Positions 4,493 to 5,470 of a stretch of DNA of 5,470 nucleotides are shown here, piece by piece. The DNA comes from Gemmatimonadota bacterium (GTDB taxonomy: Bacteria; Gemmatimonadota; Gemmatimonadetes; Longimicrobiales; RSA9). Location: contig JACQPS010000155.1 in the NCBI GenBank assembly GCA_016207445.1, positions 1 to 5,470 on the forward strand. The letters are read 5' to 3'. Under the pieces are notes generated by a model. That model had not been told where the DNA came from. It did no database searches and saw only the letters and a list, made by a program, of their open reading frames with translations. Position 1 is the stretch's first letter. Every line of letters begins with the position of its first letter. Position numbers and translations under genes: made by a program.

Positions 4493-4895
4493 CCCGGAGC
4501 ATGTGGCGGAGACGCGGTCCTGGTTCATGAAAGCAGCCCGGGATCTGCGCGCCGCCGAACGCGATCTCGCCGATGCACCGCCCCTGCTCGATCACGCGGT
4601 GTTCAATGCGCAGCAGGCCGCCGAAAAGAGCATGAAGGGTTTGCTCACCTGGCATAATCGGCCCTTCCGCAAGACGCACAACCTGGTTGAGCTGGGTGAG
4701 GCGTGCGCTGCGGTCGAGCCCTCACTCGCCGACCTGCTGCGGCGCGCCGCGCCCCTGACCGAGTACGCGTGGCGCTTCCGCTACCCGGGAGAGCCGGAGG
4801 AACCTGCGCGAGAGGAGGCCGAAGGCGCGCTGCGAACCGCGCGCGAGCTCAATGGGGCGCTGCTCGAGCAACTCCCCGCCGACGCAAAACCGTAG
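4482..4895 (+). CDS. HEPN-domain protein, toxin of an MNT-HEPN pair
   Basis: A 137-residue helical protein of the HEPN family (PF05168 type), a group that includes metal-independent ribonucleases acting on tRNA or mRNA. Diagnostic segments are WFMKAARDLRAAERDLADA (14-32), the HAVFNAQQAAEKSMKGLL helix (38-55), and RPFRKTHNLVELGE (60-73). The last contains R60-x5-H66, matching the HEPN R-x4-6-H active-site pattern. The C-terminal half (about 75-137) is helical and acidic, with EPEEPAREEAEGAL. Its ATG lies inside the MNT gene (11-nt overlap), so the two are made coupled, as in other MNT-HEPN operons. The stop at 4895 is followed only 9 nt later by the start of the ATPase remnant, which may once have been in the same operon. 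Confidence 0.92.
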   Translation: MPPDPEHVAETRSWFMKAARDLRAAERDLADAPPLLDHAVFNAQQAAEKSMKGLLTWHNRPFRKTHNLVELGEACAAVEPSLADLLRRAAPLTEYAWRFRYPGEPEEPAREEAEGALRTARELNGALLEQLPADAKP

Positions 4896-4904
4896 GCGGC
4901 CCCC

Positions 4905-5346
4905 ATGGGCGAGACCCGCGTCGACCTGCTGCACCTGCTCGAGGACCTGCGCGACGCCTACCCGGGCTCGCTCGAGGAGACGATCCTGACCGAGATCGTC
5001 GCCAACTCGCTCGACTCCGGGGCCGCGGCGATCACGCTGTCCACCGACGCCGGGAACCGCTGGGACGACGTCGCCCCCGAACGACTCTCGCACCCCCGTC
5101 GTGATCCGCGTCGGCCGCAAGCGCAAGCCGTCGGCGGTCGGCTGGCTCGAGCGCGTGGACCGGCCGCTGGACGAGGAGGCGCGCGGCGTCGCCATCGGCA
5201 CGCTGGGGAAGGTGATCAAGCGCGGCTGGGATTGGCTCGGCCTGACGCCGGCGGCGCCCGAACACGTAGGCGGGCTGATCGAGGCGCCCGCGTCGCCGAG
5301 GCGCTCACGCTGAACAAGGCGGACTTCATCCGCACGGGCCCGCGCG
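4905..5346 (+). pseudogene. Decayed GHKL-type ATPase gene
   Basis: Three pieces of one ATPase gene appear in two frames. The first, from ATG 4905, has LLHLLEDLRDAYPGSLEETI then TEIVANSLDSGAAAITLSTD, a GHKL/Hsp90-type N-terminal helix with the E30-x3-N34 N-box. The second, from about 5080 to 5291 in the +1 frame, reads DSRTPVVIRVGRKRKPSAVG, WLERVDRPLDEEARG and GKVIKRGWDWLGLTPAAPEH, which I associate with the C-terminal part of such proteins. The third, 5292-5346, returns to the first frame with VAEALTLNKADFIRTGPRGA and then loses similarity. The DxGxG and glycine-rich ATP-lid motifs expected after the N-box are missing, so a large internal block is deleted near 5045-5080. One base is lost near 5291. 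The first frame stays open to the window edge but reads unrelated sequence through the middle. The product is almost surely non-functional. Confidence 0.75.
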
Positions 5347-5376
5347 GCGCTGACCGCCGATCCCTCGACTCTGCCG

Positions 5377-5470
5377 TCACAATCCCGCCAGCGGGTCCGG
5401 CAGCTTTCCGCGCCCCTGTGCGGCGGCCTTCTCCGCGCCTTCTCCCACCACGATGTTCGTGCCCGCGGCC
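5377..5470 (-). CDS. C-terminal end of an unidentified protein (partial)
   Basis: The minus strand is open from the right edge to a TGA at 5379-5377, encoding 30 residues with NIVVGEGAEKAAAQGRGKLP near the end and finishing PDPLAGL. Third positions are mostly G or C, and the composition looks like a natural protein tail. It is convergent with the ATPase remnant, 30 nt away. I cannot assign a family from so little. An open frame of this length can occur by chance at high GC, so the call is moderate. Confidence 0.45.
   Translation of the reverse strand, partial: AAGTNIVVGEGAEKAAAQGRGKLPDPLAGL

Noticed and set aside
3890..4528. 212-codon minus-strand frame opposite the MNT gene
   Set aside because: It is a shadow of the GSx10DxD-bearing gene, with no domain of its own.
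5101..5313. Independent 70-codon gene starting GTG 5101
   Set aside because: Its content (GKVIKRGWDWLGLTP) looks like the interior of the GHKL ATPase fragment, and it loses similarity at the frameshift near 5291.
1..5470. CRISPR array or insertion sequence
   Set aside because: No regularly spaced direct repeats and no transposase-like frame were seen; the only element-like structure is the inverted-repeat block at 3500-3699.

Overview
The window is a GC-rich, gene-dense bacterial segment with high-GC third codon positions and GTG/TTG starts beside ATG. The protein flavour (DUF2784, a DIP1984-like protein, PIN/AbrB and MNT/HEPN pairs, a GHKL ATPase remnant) fits a soil or environmental high-GC bacterium. 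Gemmatimonadota is my best guess, held with low confidence because there is no rRNA or housekeeping marker.

Layout, left to right. (1) 1-127, minus: start of an XRE-type helix-turn-helix regulator, with a clear promoter overlapped by a near-perfect 20-bp palindrome. (2) 253-957, minus: a type II toxin-antitoxin operon, an AbrB-fold VapB-like antitoxin followed 3 nt later by a PIN-domain VapC-like RNase, with a promoter and palindrome upstream and a possible terminator hairpin downstream. (3) 1050-1418, plus: a small DUF2784 membrane protein, divergent from vapBC. (4) 1449-2298, minus: a BrnT-family toxin overlapping by 14 nt a gene whose first ~29 residues resemble the N-terminus of BrnT-partner antitoxins but whose remainder looks like a HEPN-like helical domain with an R-x4-H motif. 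This is the most unusual locus in the window. (5) 2299-3007: about 700 bases without a convincing gene, rich in hairpins and holding a strong intrinsic terminator. (6) 3024-3491, plus: DIP1984-family coiled-coil protein with a perfect Shine-Dalgarno. (7) 3492-3720: spacer with two perfect 15-nt inverted-repeat arms bounding 200 bp. (8) 3721-4050, plus: small uncharacterised charged protein. (9) 4160-4895, plus: a minimal nucleotidyltransferase (MNT)/HEPN toxin-antitoxin pair with its own promoter and palindrome. (10) 4905-5346, plus: decayed remnant of a GHKL-type ATPase, with an internal deletion and frame changes. (11) 5377-5470, minus: probable C-terminus of a gene entering from the right.

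The region reads as a toxin-antitoxin/defence-type accessory island: VapBC, a BrnT-based pair and MNT-HEPN lie within 4.7 kb, next to an XRE regulator and a degraded ATPase. The VapBC, MNT-HEPN and XRE units each have a palindrome at the predicted -10, consistent with autoregulation. I found no comparable palindrome at the BrnT unit, whose partner protein seems to lack the usual DNA-binding half.
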